Source: an uncultured Ruminococcus sp. (GTDB taxonomy: Bacteria > Bacillota > Clostridia > Oscillospirales > Acutalibacteraceae). From it: a stretch of 50,523 nucleotides of DNA. The stretch spans positions 1 through 50,523 of the forward strand of contig CADCCP010000015.1 in the NCBI GenBank assembly GCA_902800005.1, given 5' to 3'. Below, piece by piece: positions 34,301 through 43,192 of this stretch. The notes under the pieces were generated by a model, which was given only the letters and a program-made list of their open reading frames with translations, ran no database searches and had not been told where the DNA came from. Made by a program: the position numbers and the translations under genes. How positions within the stretch are numbered: position 1 is the first letter of the stretch; each line of letters starts with the position of its first letter.

Positions 34301-35179
34301 GTCTATTCTTGTAACATCATACATTCTTGAAGCTGCCCAGATACGCTCTATCCACCAATCATAATTGGTATCTTCAAGATATATCCAGTTATACAGCGGG
34401 TTGCCCCAAAGCTGACCTGTCTCCGAGAAATAATCCGGCGGACAGCCTGCCACACAAACAGGATTCCTTGCCTCGTCAAGCCAGAATACCTGCGGATTTG
34501 CCCATGTGTCCGCACTGTCCATAGCCACATATATAGGCATATCACCGAACAGCAGAACACCGTTATCATTTGCATATTGTTTCAGTTCTCTCCACTGTTT
34601 AAAGAAAAGGAACTGCGTAAATTTCCAGAACATCACATCTTCAAACAGGAAATTCAGATAATAATTTATAGTATCGGGATTTCTGTATTTGATAAGATGA
34701 TCGGGCCAATCTGTCCATGCCTTGTCATCAAACAGCTTTTTTACTGCCATGTACAATGCATAATTTGTCAGCCACCAGTCCTCATCACGCATGAAATCCC
34801 AATATTCCTGCTGATTGTGTGACTTGAAGTTTTCGTATGCCTGACGAAGAACCTTAAATCTCTCATTGTAGATCTTTTCATAGTCAACATACTGTGAATT
34901 GGTACCCCAGTCGATCTTTTTCAAGTCATCTCTGACGAGAAGTCCCTCATCGCACAGCTTATCAAGGTCGATCATGTACGGATTGCCTGCATACGTTGAG
35001 AACGACTGATAGGGGGAGTCACCGTAGCTTGTCGGACCGACAGGAAGTATCTGCCAGTACTTCTGACCGGACGCTTTCAGAAAGTCAACAAAATCATAAG
35101 CTGCCTGTCCGAGAGTACCGATACCGTAAGGTGACGGCAGTGCAGTTATAGGCATCAGAATGCCTGCACTTCTTGCCAT
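31319..35179 (-). CDS. Fusion of 4-alpha-glucanotransferase (MalQ) and glycogen/maltodextrin phosphorylase (GlgP)
   Basis: The 1286-residue frame joins two full enzymes. Residues 1 to about 495 are a GH77 glucanotransferase (ILMPITALPSPYGIGTLG; RIDHFRAFDQFYAIPYG with the nucleophile near 291; EDLG; GTHDNDTIMGW). Residues about 499-1286 are a GT35 phosphorylase with RAYYFSAEFLMGRM, ALGNGGLGRLAACFLDS, RRWL and the PLP-lysine motif GTGNMKFMVNG near 1123. MalQ rearranges short glucans and GlgP releases glucose-1-phosphate, so the fusion couples successive steps of alpha-glucan use. At the junction an SD (GGAGG, 33697-33701) and ATG (33685) remain, so GlgP alone (788 residues) may also be made. 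A missed stop codon by sequencing error is possible. Confidence 0.93.
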   Translation of the reverse strand: MARSAGILMPITALPSPYGIGTLGQAAYDFVDFLKASGQKYWQILPVGPTSYGDSPYQSFSTYAGNPYMIDLDKLCDEGLLVRDDLKKIDWGTNSQYVDYEKIYNERFKVLRQAYENFKSHNQQEYWDFMRDEDWWLTNYALYMAVKKLFDDKAWTDWPDHLIKYRNPDTINYYLNFLFEDVMFWKFTQFLFFKQWRELKQYANDNGVLLFGDMPIYVAMDSADTWANPQVFWLDEARNPVCVAGCPPDYFSETGQLWGNPLYNWIYLEDTNYDWWIERIWAASRMYDVTRIDHFRAFDQFYAIPYGSETAVNGQWLDGPKMKFFWKMKERLGDIPIIAEDLGLMTPGVIELVKQSGYPGMKILEFAFDSKEENDYLPHYYKKNSVCYTGTHDNDTIMGWYKSADRPDKLFAKHYCALNKTEGYNWGFIRTVYASISDYAIIQMQDILGLGSEARMNTPSTLGGNWAWRMKEGANTPKIAQKLLQLTKTYKRLEEDKEMKKNAIIDNLVANAKNGYCKEVSELTPGELHNALGRAVMGEIADKWNESQRNHASKRRAYYFSAEFLMGRMVYNNLYSLGVLEQTKKLLANKGVDINIFEEIDDAALGNGGLGRLAACFLDSAATHDVPLDGYGIRYKFGLFKQQLRDGAQFEVADDWQRFGDPWSVRREEDTVVVNFADQSVKAVPYDMAIIGYGTDNINTLRLWQSEPLNVFDFLAFNDGYYKQADDEREKAEDISKVLYPNDKNHEGKVLRFKQQYFFCSASLQDIIRRYKKRHGTEFKYFADETVIQLNDTHPTVSIPELIRLLVNEGCDFDWAFSVAQRTFAYTNHTVMAEALEKWDKDLIISVVPQIYDIIVRINDKLLHELKEKGVDDSNMKIIEGNRVHMARLAIYASSYVNGVAWIHTEILKNDVLKEWYALYPERFQNKTNGITQRRWLGLCNPELSELITDLIGKRWVRHLYELKKLEGKLTDDVVDKFNGIKWQKKKQLSDYIARHEGVYINPDFIFDVQVKRLHEYKRQLLNAFSIMAIYFRLKEGKLPYFTPTAFIFGAKAAPGYARAKAIIKYITQIADLVNNDPEVNNRLRVVFVANYNVSYAEKIVTAADVSEQISTAGTEASGTGNMKFMVNGAVTLGTYDGANVEIAQQAGMENEYIFGARVEEINELKENKSYDPKAIYESNPEIKRVVDTLIDGRFYDGKPKGSMEEGTFAELHHSLLEGTHWHDPDHYFIMRDLPDYIDAKLRVNDDYKDRRGFARKCLMNTANAGMFSSDRTINQYARELWKVKD
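33683..33701 (-). promoter_or_regulatory. Internal SD and ATG at the MalQ-GlgP junction
   Basis: On the minus strand GGAGG (33697-33701) precedes an in-frame ATG (33683-33685) by 11 bases. The ATG opens MKKNAIIDNL, the normal start of a free-standing phosphorylase. This looks like the relic, or still working, initiation site of a separate glgP. Confidence 0.7.
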
Positions 35180-35277
35180 GTGAAATCATCTCCGTTCATA
35201 AAAATTTTTTGAAGTCATTTTTTGCACTTTTAGCCTGATAGATACTTTTTACATAAAAGTATAAACATTCATGCTAT

Positions 35278-35306
35278 ATTTTAACATAGAATTTTAATAT
35301 AATCAA
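35278..35306 (-). promoter_or_regulatory. Promoter of malQ-glgP
   Basis: TTGATT (35301-35306), 17-bp spacer and TAAAAT (35278-35283) on the minus strand. A small hairpin (ATACTTTT/AAAAGTAT, 35241-35262) lies in the leader. The remaining intergenic bases up to 35373 show nothing else. Confidence 0.75.
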
Positions 35307-35373
35307 TAGTTTTGCACAAAAATTTCCTACAAAAAATCCATTTATATATCATATATTTTCAATAAACCCTATC

Positions 35374-36546
35374 TCAGCAATCAACCTTTACGTCAATTTC
35401 AACGTCACTTTCATAGTCTACGCCCTCTGCACCGAATCCGAACAGCTTATAAAAATCCTCATGGTAGCCGTCAAGATCTGCATGACTGTCAAGATTGTCC
35501 GTTTTTATCTCACTCCAAAGAGTATCAACGGCACTCTGCACACTCTCTGCCATCTCCCAATCGTCCATTCTTATCCTGCAAGGTTCATCTGTTTCAACAG
35601 AGTTCTTTGTCAGCTTTGTGTTGAACAAACGGCACATCTGCTCGATACAGCCCTCATGCACTCCCTGTTCTTTCATCACTTTATAAAGTATAGATATATA
35701 CAGCGGTACTATCGGGATAGCTGCACTTGACTGTGTGACAAGTGCCTTATTCACGGAAATATAGGCTTTAATGCCGTCATCTGCATTTGTCATAGCCTTC
35801 GCCGTTTCAAACAAATGGTCTTTTGCCTTGCCGATAGAACCGTCTGCATACATGGGATGAGTTATCTCAGGTCCTATATACGAATATGCAACCGTTACGG
35901 CATTCTCCTCTATAACGTCTGCCGCTTTCAATGCATTTATCCAGTCCTGCCAATCCTCTCCGCCCATGACTTTTACAGTTGCCTGTATTTCTTCCTCTGT
36001 TGCAGGCTCAACCGTTATATCACTTACAGTATTATTCTTCAAATCAATAGTCTTGTTAGTGTAGGCTTTTCCTACGGTCTTTAATACCGAACTGTAAACC
36101 GTACCGTCTGCCATAGTTCTTCTCGGTGCTGCAAGACTGTATACGACCAGATCTACCTTTCCCAAGTCATTTTTTATTATCTCAATGACCTTGTCTTTTA
36201 TCTCTTTGGAATAAGCATCACCGTTGACGGTCCTTGTATAAAGTCCGTCCGCATGGGCAAATTCTTCAAAAGCCGCTGTATTGTACCAGCCTGCACTTGC
36301 AGTTCTTGCACCGTTTGCGGGCTTGTCAAAGATAACTCCCAGAGTTGCCGCACCGAATGAATATGCTGCCGTTATCCTTGAAGCAAGTCCGTATCCCATT
36401 GACGCACCTACAACAAGCACTTTCTTAAAGCCCTCTGCATGACTTTGTGCTTTCACATAGTCTATCTGCGACTTTACAAGTGCCTTACAGCCCTCAGGGT
36501 GTGCAGTCGTACAGATAAATCCTCTTACTTTCGGTTTCACTACCAT
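35374..36546 (-). CDS. fabV: Trans-2-enoyl-CoA/ACP reductase (FabV/Ter family)
   Basis: The 390-residue NADH-dependent reductase has the N-terminal RGFICTTAHPEGC, the dinucleotide-binding VLVVGASMGYGLASRI, DLVVYSLAAPRRT, and the catalytic Yx8K (YADGSIGKAK, tyrosine near residue 234) of the FabV/Ter family. In fermentative Clostridia Ter reduces crotonyl-CoA; in others FabV ends fatty-acid elongation. Sequence alone does not separate the two. It begins 15 bases after the alpha/beta-hydrolase gene, in one operon with the lipoprotein gene. Confidence 0.93.
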   Translation of the reverse strand: MVVKPKVRGFICTTAHPEGCKALVKSQIDYVKAQSHAEGFKKVLVVGASMGYGLASRITAAYSFGAATLGVIFDKPANGARTASAGWYNTAAFEEFAHADGLYTRTVNGDAYSKEIKDKVIEIIKNDLGKVDLVVYSLAAPRRTMADGTVYSSVLKTVGKAYTNKTIDLKNNTVSDITVEPATEEEIQATVKVMGGEDWQDWINALKAADVIEENAVTVAYSYIGPEITHPMYADGSIGKAKDHLFETAKAMTNADDGIKAYISVNKALVTQSSAAIPIVPLYISILYKVMKEQGVHEGCIEQMCRLFNTKLTKNSVETDEPCRIRMDDWEMAESVQSAVDTLWSEIKTDNLDSHADLDGYHEDFYKLFGFGAEGVDYESDVEIDVKVDC

Positions 36547-36561
36547 TGAAACAACACTCCT

Positions 36562-37491
36562 TTAAAAATTTTCGTTTATGAAATTGACACATTCATTAAG
36601 AATGGTTTTTGTTTCGGGAGTACGCTCCCCCAAAGCTCCGTATGCATGGAACGCTCCGTCAAGCTGTACGGTCTTTACACTCACGCCTACCCTTTCTATC
36701 AGCTTATCGAGTGCGATAGAATCCGCAAACAGCGTTTCATGGCTCTCACAGGTTATGAACGTGGGCGGAAAACCGTTGAAATCCCCGTAATACGGCGATA
36801 TATCATACATCTTTGCATCGGCATCTCCGACATATATCCCGAAAGAATCTTTTTTCCCCGTGTACTTCACTATAATATCATTGTTTATATCCGCATTGAT
36901 ACTCCTGTCAAGCTGTCCGCTGAGGTCGATCACAGGTGAATGCAGAATGACCGATGACGGCATTTTTATTTTCTTTGCTTTCAGTCTTAATGTCAAGGCA
37001 ACTGCAAGATTACCGCCCGCACTTAACCCCATTATAACAATTTTACTTTTGGGATTTTCATTTTTGAGATTCATATATACCCTCTCGCACTGGTCAATGG
37101 CAACAGGATATTTGCTTTCGGGAGATACCGCATAATCCACCGCATACACCGTACAGCCCAATCTGTCTGCAAGCACTTCAACATAAGTCCTTTCATACGG
37201 GAACATCTTTAATACAAATGCTCCCCCATGCAGAAACATGATTATATTATCACTCTTTTTTTCCTTCGGCTCGGTCACTTCAACTTTTACGCCCTCTATA
37301 TCCCTTACAGAACATATCACATTGGGATTCTTCTTCCTTTTAAGCTCGCTTTCTTCAAGAAAATGCCTTGCTTTTTTGAGTGCCTCCATATCCATTTTGT
37401 TTCCCATAGTCATATTTGAAAACATCTTCTTGACCGCTATAAGCACTATTTTCATTTTAAGGCTTCTCGCCTTTCTTATCTCAACCGCCAT
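36562..37491 (-). CDS. Alpha/beta-hydrolase, hormone-sensitive-lipase family
   Basis: The 309-residue esterase/lipase has the HSL oxyanion motif FLHGGAF near residue 85, the nucleophile elbow GLSAGGN near residue 160, a DSIALDKL acid region and the catalytic histidine in AFHAYG near the C terminus. It has no signal peptide. It probably hydrolyses short-chain esters or amides of unknown identity. ATG at 37491 with GAGGTG upstream is chosen over a frame nine codons longer without an SD. It follows the lipoprotein gene by 13 bases. Confidence 0.88.
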   Translation of the reverse strand: MAVEIRKARSLKMKIVLIAVKKMFSNMTMGNKMDMEALKKARHFLEESELKRKKNPNVICSVRDIEGVKVEVTEPKEKKSDNIIMFLHGGAFVLKMFPYERTYVEVLADRLGCTVYAVDYAVSPESKYPVAIDQCERVYMNLKNENPKSKIVIMGLSAGGNLAVALTLRLKAKKIKMPSSVILHSPVIDLSGQLDRSINADINNDIIVKYTGKKDSFGIYVGDADAKMYDISPYYGDFNGFPPTFITCESHETLFADSIALDKLIERVGVSVKTVQLDGAFHAYGALGERTPETKTILNECVNFINENF

Positions 37492-37504
37492 ATATACACC
37501 TCTA

Positions 37505-38260
37505 TCATTCCAATTCAATATATTCTCCGCTTCCGTCAGGCGAAAGTGTCATAACAGTATTTTTTCCATCAGTGCTGATATACAGCTTTTTATACATTGT
37601 AGTCGAGCCTGCAAACTCTATCTTCGGCACGACTACATAACAATTCACACCGTTTATATCCTGTGCTTCCGTCAAAAAGTCAAACAAATACTGTGAAAGC
37701 GTGTATTCCATTTTCAGATTTTTTTCTGTAAGAGCTTTCAACGCTTCAACAGGCTCTGTTTTTGCATCGGGATAAAGTTCTTTGTAATCAACATCTTCCG
37801 TACTGTCCCCTTTCAGCACTTCATACATATTGTAAAAATTCTTTATCAACGCATATCCGCCGTCACATGAAACAAGAATATTGTTTCCCACGAATACCCT
37901 TTTTTCATCTTTTTCAACATACAGATATATCGAATAATACGGCTTGCCTTTATAGTCTACCGTGCCGAAATAGTATTTCTTGAAATTTACTGCACTCTGA
38001 GGTATCTCCAAATCTTTCATACTGCACTTGTCGATAAACTCACACGCTTCTTCAAAACTTATACTGTCTGCCGGTGCGGAAACCGTCTTATTTTCATTTC
38101 TGCTTATCATGGACATTTCCGAAACTTCGCTTTTCTGCACGTTCGATACAACTGTATTACTCTGTACATCACCCCCGTCAGATGTGTCTGCACTCTCACC
38201 GCAACTGCACATTGAAACCAAAAATGCCGACAAAATGCATACATACAATATTTTTTTCAT
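37505..38260 (-). CDS. Lipoprotein of unknown function
   Basis: The 251-residue protein begins [23 protein letters not shown], a signal peptide with a lipobox cysteine, so it is anchored outside the membrane. A Ser/Asp-rich linker leads to a mixed domain with [41 protein letters not shown] and a C-terminal [27 protein letters not shown] sheet. No family is recognised. AAGGGG precedes the ATG at 38260; the frame extends 49 codons upstream but without an SD and with a non-secretory start. It is first in the operon with the hydrolase and enoyl reductase, divergent from leuC. Confidence 0.8.
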   Translation of the reverse strand: MKKILYVCILSAFLVSMCSCGESADTSDGGDVQSNTVVSNVQKSEVSEMSMISRNENKTVSAPADSISFEEACEFIDKCSMKDLEIPQSAVNFKKYYFGTVDYKGKPYYSIYLYVEKDEKRVFVGNNILVSCDGGYALIKNFYNMYEVLKGDSTEDVDYKELYPDAKTEPVEALKALTEKNLKMEYTLSQYLFDFLTEAQDINGVNCYVVVPKIEFAGSTTMYKKLYISTDGKNTVMTLSPDGSGEYIELE

Positions 38261-38294
38261 AAAATTTCCCCTTTTTAAATTTATTTCCCATAAA

Positions 38295-38323
38295 AATTTA
38301 TCATATTTTGTAGATTTTTTCAA
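38295..38323 (-). promoter_or_regulatory. Promoter of lipoprotein-hydrolase-fabV operon
   Basis: TTGAAA (38318-38323), 17-bp spacer and TAAATT (38295-38300) on the minus strand. It overlaps the leuC promoter region. Confidence 0.6.
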
Positions 38324-38333
38324 GGAGATATTG

Positions 38334-38339
38334 TATAAT
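38334..38339 (+). promoter_or_regulatory. -10 element of leuCD
   Basis: TATAAT at 38334-38339. The -35 region is poor: TTGTAG at 38308 is 20 bases away. This suits an activated or regulated promoter, and the site is only 10 bases from the divergent lipoprotein -35. Confidence 0.45.
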
Positions 38340-38411
38340 ATTATAGCACAAATCAAAAATAAAACAATCGTGCAATATGAAATTTTACAAAAATTTATGG
38401 AGGTCATGATT

Positions 38412-39686
38412 ATGGGAATGACAATGTCGCAGAAAATACTTGCGGCTCATGCAGGTCTTGACAGCGTTAAAGCCGGTCAGCTCATTGAAGCACAGCTTGA
38501 CATGGTACTTGGCAACGATATTACTTCACCTGTTGCCATCAATGTTTTCAATGACGGCAAGGCAAGCGGTGTCTTTGACAACACGAAAATCGCTATGGTA
38601 ATGGATCACTTTACACCGAACAAGGATATAAAGGCTGCCGAACAATGTCTGCAAGTCAGGAATTTCGCTGACAAATATGACATAAAAAATTTCTTTGATG
38701 TCGGTCAGATGGGTATTGAACACGCACTTCTGCCCGAAAAAGGTCTTGTAGGTCCCGGAAGCCTCTGCATAGGTGCGGATTCGCATACCTGTACATACGG
38801 TGCTTTGGGAGCATTTTCAACGGGTGTGGGTTCAACGGACATGGCGGCAGGCATGATAAGCGGTAAAACTTGGTTCAAAGTCCCCTCTGCCATAAAATTC
38901 AATCTCATAAACAAGCCTGCCGACTTCATCAGCGGTAAGGATATTATCCTGCATATAATCGGCATGATAGGCGTTGACGGTGCTTTGTACAAGTCAATGG
39001 AATTTTTCGGTGACGGTCTGAAATACCTCTCCATAGATGACAGACTGTGCATAGCAAATATGGCTATTGAAGCCGGTGCTAAAAACGGCATATTCCCCGT
39101 TGATGACATTACAAGGGAATACATAAAAGACCGTTTCAAAGGCGAACCCAAAGAATACTTTGCCGATGATGATGCGGAATATGATGAAGAATATACAATA
39201 GACTTGTCAAAACTCCGTCCGACAGTAGCATTTCCGCATTTGCCAGAAAATGCAAGGACTGTTGACGAGATAGGCGAAAAGGAAGTTAAAATACAGCAGG
39301 CTGTTATAGGTTCATGCACAAACGGCAGAATTTCGGATTTGAGAGCCGCTGCCGAAGTTCTTAAAAACAACACCGTTGCAAAGGGTGTAAGATGTATCAT
39401 CATTCCGAGTACACAGCAGGTATATTTACAGGCTATGCACGAGGGACTTTTCGATATATTCATCAATGCGGGTGCAGTAGTATCAACTCCCACTTGCGGT
39501 CCGTGTCTGGGCGGTCACATGGGCATTCTTGCAAAAGGCGAAAAAGCCATCTCTACCACAAACAGAAACTTTGTCGGCAGAATGGGACACGTTGAATCGG
39601 AAGTTTATCTTGCAAGTCCGGCAGTAGCTGCGGCAAGTGCCGTTACAGGCTATATCACCGATCCTGCAAAGGTCATCAAAAAGTAA
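38412..39686 (+). CDS. leuC: 3-isopropylmalate dehydratase large subunit
   Basis: The 424-residue aconitase-family enzyme holds the three [4Fe-4S] cysteines: [25 protein letters not shown] and [13 protein letters not shown]. With LeuD it isomerises 2- to 3-isopropylmalate in leucine synthesis. Its length is that of the anaerobe/archaeal LeuC type. GGAGG lies 8 bases before ATG 38412; the longer frame back to 38028 runs antisense through the lipoprotein gene and is rejected. leuD follows 13 bases later; leuA and leuB are not in the window. Confidence 0.95.
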   Translation: MGMTMSQKILAAHAGLDSVKAGQLIEAQLDMVLGNDITSPVAINVFNDGKASGVFDNTKIAMVMDHFTPNKDIKAAEQCLQVRNFADKYDIKNFFDVGQMGIEHALLPEKGLVGPGSLCIGADSHTCTYGALGAFSTGVGSTDMAAGMISGKTWFKVPSAIKFNLINKPADFISGKDIILHIIGMIGVDGALYKSMEFFGDGLKYLSIDDRLCIANMAIEAGAKNGIFPVDDITREYIKDRFKGEPKEYFADDDAEYDEEYTIDLSKLRPTVAFPHLPENARTVDEIGEKEVKIQQAVIGSCTNGRISDLRAAAEVLKNNTVAKGVRCIIIPSTQQVYLQAMHEGLFDIFINAGAVVSTPTCGPCLGGHMGILAKGEKAISTTNRNFVGRMGHVESEVYLASPAVAAASAVTGYITDPAKVIKK

Positions 39687-39699
39687 AGGAGATTTTTCA

Positions 39700-40182
39700 A
39701 TGAAAGCACAAGGTACTGTACATAAATACGGCGATAACGTCGATACAGATGTGATAATTCCTGCAAGATACCTCAATACAAGCTCTCATAAAGAACTTGC
39801 TGCACACTGCATGGAGGATATTGACATCAATTTCACCAAGAATGTCAAAGACGGTGACATTATGGTAGCTGAAAAAAATTTCGGCTGCGGCTCGTCAAGA
39901 GAACACGCTCCTATTGCAATAAAAGCATCGGGTATAAGCTGTGTTATCGCCTCCACGTTTGCAAGAATTTTTTACAGAAATGCTATAAACATAGGCTTGC
40001 CGATACTTGAATGTGACTCCGCCGCTAAGGAAATTAAAAACGGTGATGAAGTAGCCGTTGACTTTGACACGGGCGTTATCACCGACATCACCACAGGAAA
40101 AACTTATCAAGCAGAGCCTTTTCCGCCGTTCATTCAGCAGATAATCACAGATGGCGGTCTTATCAAACACGTTACAAAGTAA
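39700..40182 (+). CDS. leuD: 3-isopropylmalate dehydratase small subunit
   Basis: The 160-residue swivel-domain protein has [14 protein letters not shown] and the substrate-binding [19 protein letters not shown], then [18 protein letters not shown]. It completes the LeuCD enzyme. AAAGGAG precedes ATG 39700, 13 bases after leuC; the 21 extra upstream codons overlap leuC and have no SD. A very stable hairpin follows. Confidence 0.95.
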   Translation: MKAQGTVHKYGDNVDTDVIIPARYLNTSSHKELAAHCMEDIDINFTKNVKDGDIMVAEKNFGCGSSREHAPIAIKASGISCVIASTFARIFYRNAINIGLPILECDSAAKEIKNGDEVAVDFDTGVITDITTGKTYQAEPFPPFIQQIITDGGLIKHVTK

Positions 40183-40186
40183 ATTC

Positions 40187-40225
40187 GTGGGGAAAACCTT
40201 TTTTTGCAAAAAAAGGTTTTCCCCA
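40187..40225. terminator. Perfect long hairpin after leuD
   Basis: GTGGGGAAAACC plus a T tract pairs perfectly with an A tract plus GGTTTTCCCCAC around a GCA loop (18-bp stem). It is followed by ACACCCCTTTCC and not a T run. The same kind of G4A4CC/T-tract hairpin recurs in Firmicute genomes, and it may be a mobile or repeated intergenic element that also stops transcription. Confidence 0.75.
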
Positions 40226-40373
40226 CACCCCTTTCCAAAAAAATCTGATTTTTGAAAAGAATTTACAGCAAGCTGTATAAACTTTCAAGATTTTTCAAAA
40301 AAACATAGATATTACAATTTATTCGGTGTATAATATACTTTTGGAAATCAAGTTTTATTGGAGGATATTTTCT

Positions 40374-41441
40374 ATGCCGAATGTTGATATAAAAAAATAT
40401 GAGGATTTCGTTTCAAACAGCCCTTACGGAAGTTTTACACAGTCATCTCTCTGGGCAAAAGCAAAAGTTGACTGGGACAGCGAGCTTGTCGCCGTCTACG
40501 ATAAGGACGGAAATATAAAAGCCGCTATGCAGATACTTTTTAAGAAACTGCCCGTTATAAATTCCACTTTCGCCTATTCCACAAGAGGTCCTGTATGCGA
40601 CTGCACCGACAGGGAAACTTTGACCGAACTTATGGAAGAAGCTAAAAAAGTTGCTAAAAAACATCATGCTTATATGCTGAAAGTCGATCCCATGATACCT
40701 CACTATGAGCAGGTAACGGAAGAAGAAAACTTTTCTTTCGATAAACAAAAAAGTCTTGAAGTCGTGGAGAATTTCAAGGCACTCGGCTTTGAATACGATC
40801 CCGATATTTCGGAAGATGTCACCGTGCAGAGCTTGAAAAATTATCTCCTTAACATATCCGGTAAAACAAAAGATGAAGTTTTCAACGGCTTTCACTCAAA
40901 GTGGAGATATAATATAAGAGTTGCCGAAAGAAAGGGCGTTACCTGCAAGCCCTACGGTAAGGAAAAATTAGATGATTTCTGTATGCTCATGGAGGAAACA
41001 GGTAAACGTGACGGCTTCCACATTCGTTCAAAAGAGTATTTTGCAAACATGATGGACGCTCTCGGTGAACACGCAAGACTTTATATGTGCTATGCCCCCG
41101 ATGGCGAGCCTATTTCGGGTGCTTTGGACATAAATTATGCAAAACGTGTCAGCTACCTTTACGGTGCTTCGGGCAACGGTCACAGAAATCTCATGCCTAA
41201 TCACCTTATGCAGTGGACTATGATTCAATGGGCTGTCGAAACGGGCTGTGACTTATATGACTTCATGGGTGTACCTCACTACAACGATGAAACACACTCC
41301 AATTACGGCGTGTACAAATTTAAAAAAGGCTTCAACGGCTATGCAGAAAAATATCTTGGTGAGTTCAACTACATTCCCTCAAAGGCAAAATATAAATTCT
41401 TGAAATGGGCTGCCAAGACCTTCATGCACCGTGACATATAA
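40374..41441 (+). CDS. FemA/FemB-family aminoacyltransferase
   Basis: The 355-residue protein has two GNAT-like halves: an N-terminal one (SPYGSFTQSSLWAKAK, GPVCDC, LKVDP) and a C-terminal one (LYGASGNGHRNLMPNHLMQWTMIQWA, YDFMGVPHY, YGVYKFKKGFNG), with FHSKWRYNIRVAERKGV between. These are marks of FemABX enzymes, which add amino acids from aminoacyl-tRNA to lipid II to build peptidoglycan cross-bridges. The added residue cannot be told. GGAGG precedes ATG 40374. It is monocistronic, with TATAAT at 40329-40334 but no good -35. Confidence 0.9.
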   Translation: MPNVDIKKYEDFVSNSPYGSFTQSSLWAKAKVDWDSELVAVYDKDGNIKAAMQILFKKLPVINSTFAYSTRGPVCDCTDRETLTELMEEAKKVAKKHHAYMLKVDPMIPHYEQVTEEENFSFDKQKSLEVVENFKALGFEYDPDISEDVTVQSLKNYLLNISGKTKDEVFNGFHSKWRYNIRVAERKGVTCKPYGKEKLDDFCMLMEETGKRDGFHIRSKEYFANMMDALGEHARLYMCYAPDGEPISGALDINYAKRVSYLYGASGNGHRNLMPNHLMQWTMIQWAVETGCDLYDFMGVPHYNDETHSNYGVYKFKKGFNGYAEKYLGEFNYIPSKAKYKFLKWAAKTFMHRDI

Positions 41442-41487
41442 AAATGTACAATTTATGACCAAAGTTAAAAAGCAAATCCCTTAATAA

Positions 41488-41530
41488 AAACACCGCATAT
41501 CTTTTGTCAGATATGCGGTGTTTACTTTTT
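41488..41530 (+). terminator. Terminator of the femAB-like gene
   Basis: AACACCGCATATC pairs with GATATGCGGTGTT, then ACTTTTTT. Confidence 0.9.
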
Positions 41531-41549
41531 TGTAAAAATATGTTATAAT
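41521..41549 (+). promoter_or_regulatory. Promoter of the ASCH gene
   Basis: TTTACT (41521-41526), 17-bp spacer and TATAAT (41544-41549), overlapping the tail of the preceding terminator. Confidence 0.55.
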
Positions 41550-41573
41550 CATCACAAAGGAGATGATTTTCCC

Positions 41574-41918
41574 ATGCAGCATGAAATGAATTTATTTAAA
41601 GAACCCTTTGAAATGATAAAAAGCGGTGCAAAAACCATTGAACTTCGCCTTTACGACAGCAAAAGACAACAAGTTCATATCAATGACACCATTGTTTTTA
41701 CAAACAAGTCTGCACCTGATGAAAAACTCACCGTCAAGGTGATAGATATTCATGTATTCGACAGCTTTGAAAGTTTATATAAAAATCTGCCTTTGCTGAA
41801 ATGCGGCTATACACCCGAAAATGTCGCAAATGCAAGTCCCGATGACATGGACAAATTCTATACAAAATCTCAACAGCAAAAATGCGGTGTTGTCGGTATA
41901 GAAATAACTTTGAATTGA
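41574..41918 (+). CDS. ASCH domain protein
   Basis: The 114-residue protein is a single ASCH domain: MNLFKEPFEMIKSGAKTIELRLYDSKR near the start, INDTIVFTN, VKVIDIHVFDSFESLY, and the closing VVGIEITL. ASCH/PUA-like folds bind RNA or modified nucleotides, and some are nucleases or deaminases. The K..E..L.D core is present, but no catalytic role is assigned. AAAGGAGATG precedes the ATG. The next gene, malic enzyme, has its own promoter. Confidence 0.85.
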   Translation: MQHEMNLFKEPFEMIKSGAKTIELRLYDSKRQQVHINDTIVFTNKSAPDEKLTVKVIDIHVFDSFESLYKNLPLLKCGYTPENVANASPDDMDKFYTKSQQQKCGVVGIEITLN

Positions 41919-41927
41919 AAAAAGCTC

Positions 41928-41956
41928 TTGTAATATCCGAAAATTTGTAATATAAT
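41928..41956 (+). promoter_or_regulatory. Promoter of the malic enzyme gene
   Basis: TTGTAA (41928-41933), 17-bp spacer and TATAAT (41951-41956). Confidence 0.75.
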
Positions 41957-41991
41957 TATCTCATTCGCAAATTGAAAGGAAGAATGTGAAA

Positions 41992-43164
41992 ATGAATATC
42001 AGAGAACAGTCACTTGAAAAGCACTATGAATGGAACGGCAAAATTGAAGTTGTTTCAAGAGTGCCTATCACCAATTCGGAGGAGCTTTCACTTGCATACA
42101 CTCCCGGTGTTGCAGAACCCTGTCTTGAAATCCAGAAAGACTATGATAAATCTTTCCAACTTACAAGAAGAAATAATCTTGTTGCAGTCATCACTGACGG
42201 TACAGCGGTACTTGGCTTGGGTGACATAGGTCCCGAAGCAGGTATGCCTGTCATGGAGGGAAAGTGTGCTTTATTTAAAGAATTCGGTGACGTGGATGCT
42301 TTTCCGCTGTGTGTACGCTCCAAAGACGTTGATGAAATTGTCCGTACCGTGTATCTTATTTCGGGCAGTTTCGGCGGTATCAATTTGGAAGACATTTCCG
42401 CTCCGAGATGTTTCGAGATCGAGAGAAGATTAAAAGAAATATGTGACATTCCCGTATTCCATGACGACCAACACGGTACAGCCGTTATAGTTGCTGCTGC
42501 CATGCTCAATGCTCTTAAAATCGTGAAGAAAGATATTAAAGATATAAAAGTAGTCATGAATGGTGCAGGTTCGGCAGGTATCGCAATAGCTAAACATATT
42601 ATGAACATGGGTGTACAGCATATCACACTTTGCGACAGCAAGGGCATTATATGCGAGGGTGACAGCCGTCTTAATTCAGAAAAAGCTGAAATGGCTAAAA
42701 TAACAAATCGTGAACATCTTACAGGCACTCTTGCAGACGCTATGAAAAATACAGATGTATTTATAGGCGTATCCGCTCCGAATGTCGTAACTGAAGAAAT
42801 GGTCAAGTCAATGAATGAAAATGCGATAGTTTTCGCCATGTCAAACCCCACTCCCGAAATCATGCCCGATCTCGCTAAAAATGCGGGTGCAAGGGTTATC
42901 GGTACGGGACGTTCAGACTTCCCCAATCAGATAAACAATGTTCTTGCATTTCCGGGTATTTTCAGAGGTGCTTTGGATTGTCGTGCAAGAGAGATAAATG
43001 AAGATATGAAAATAGCCGCTTCCTATGCGATAGCCTCACTTGTAGATGACAGCGAACTTTGTGAAGATTACATTTTGCCGAAAGCATTCGATAAACGTGT
43101 GGGAAAGACCGTTGCAGAAGCCGTCATGGATGCCGCAAGAAAATCAGGAAGTGCAAGACAATAA
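41992..43164 (+). CDS. NAD(P)-dependent malic enzyme
   Basis: The 390-residue short-form malic enzyme has SLAYTPGVAEPC, VITDGTAVLGLGDIGPEAGMPVMEGK, the metal-binding FHDDQHGTAVI and the nucleotide-binding MNGAGSAGIAIAKH. It decarboxylates malate to pyruvate, linking the C4 and C3 pools of fermentation. Cofactor choice cannot be read with certainty. ATG at 41992 or the GTG two codons upstream may start it; AAAGGAAG serves either. The PARG-like gene follows after 28 bases and is probably in the same transcript. Confidence 0.94.
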   Translation: MNIREQSLEKHYEWNGKIEVVSRVPITNSEELSLAYTPGVAEPCLEIQKDYDKSFQLTRRNNLVAVITDGTAVLGLGDIGPEAGMPVMEGKCALFKEFGDVDAFPLCVRSKDVDEIVRTVYLISGSFGGINLEDISAPRCFEIERRLKEICDIPVFHDDQHGTAVIVAAAMLNALKIVKKDIKDIKVVMNGAGSAGIAIAKHIMNMGVQHITLCDSKGIICEGDSRLNSEKAEMAKITNREHLTGTLADAMKNTDVFIGVSAPNVVTEEMVKSMNENAIVFAMSNPTPEIMPDLAKNAGARVIGTGRSDFPNQINNVLAFPGIFRGALDCRAREINEDMKIAASYAIASLVDDSELCEDYILPKAFDKRVGKTVAEAVMDAARKSGSARQ

Positions 43165-43192
43165 ATATAAAATCAACAAGAGGTAACATTCC

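Noticed and set aside
38028..38411. Extended N terminus of LeuC
   Set aside because: The extension is antisense to the lipoprotein signal region, and a correctly spaced GGAGG fits ATG 38412.
38705..39493. 262-residue minus-strand frame inside leuC
   Set aside because: Antisense shadow of leuC; low-complexity Ser/Pro-rich translation with no SD.
42141..42926. 261-residue minus-strand frame inside malic enzyme
   Set aside because: Antisense shadow of a well-supported gene.
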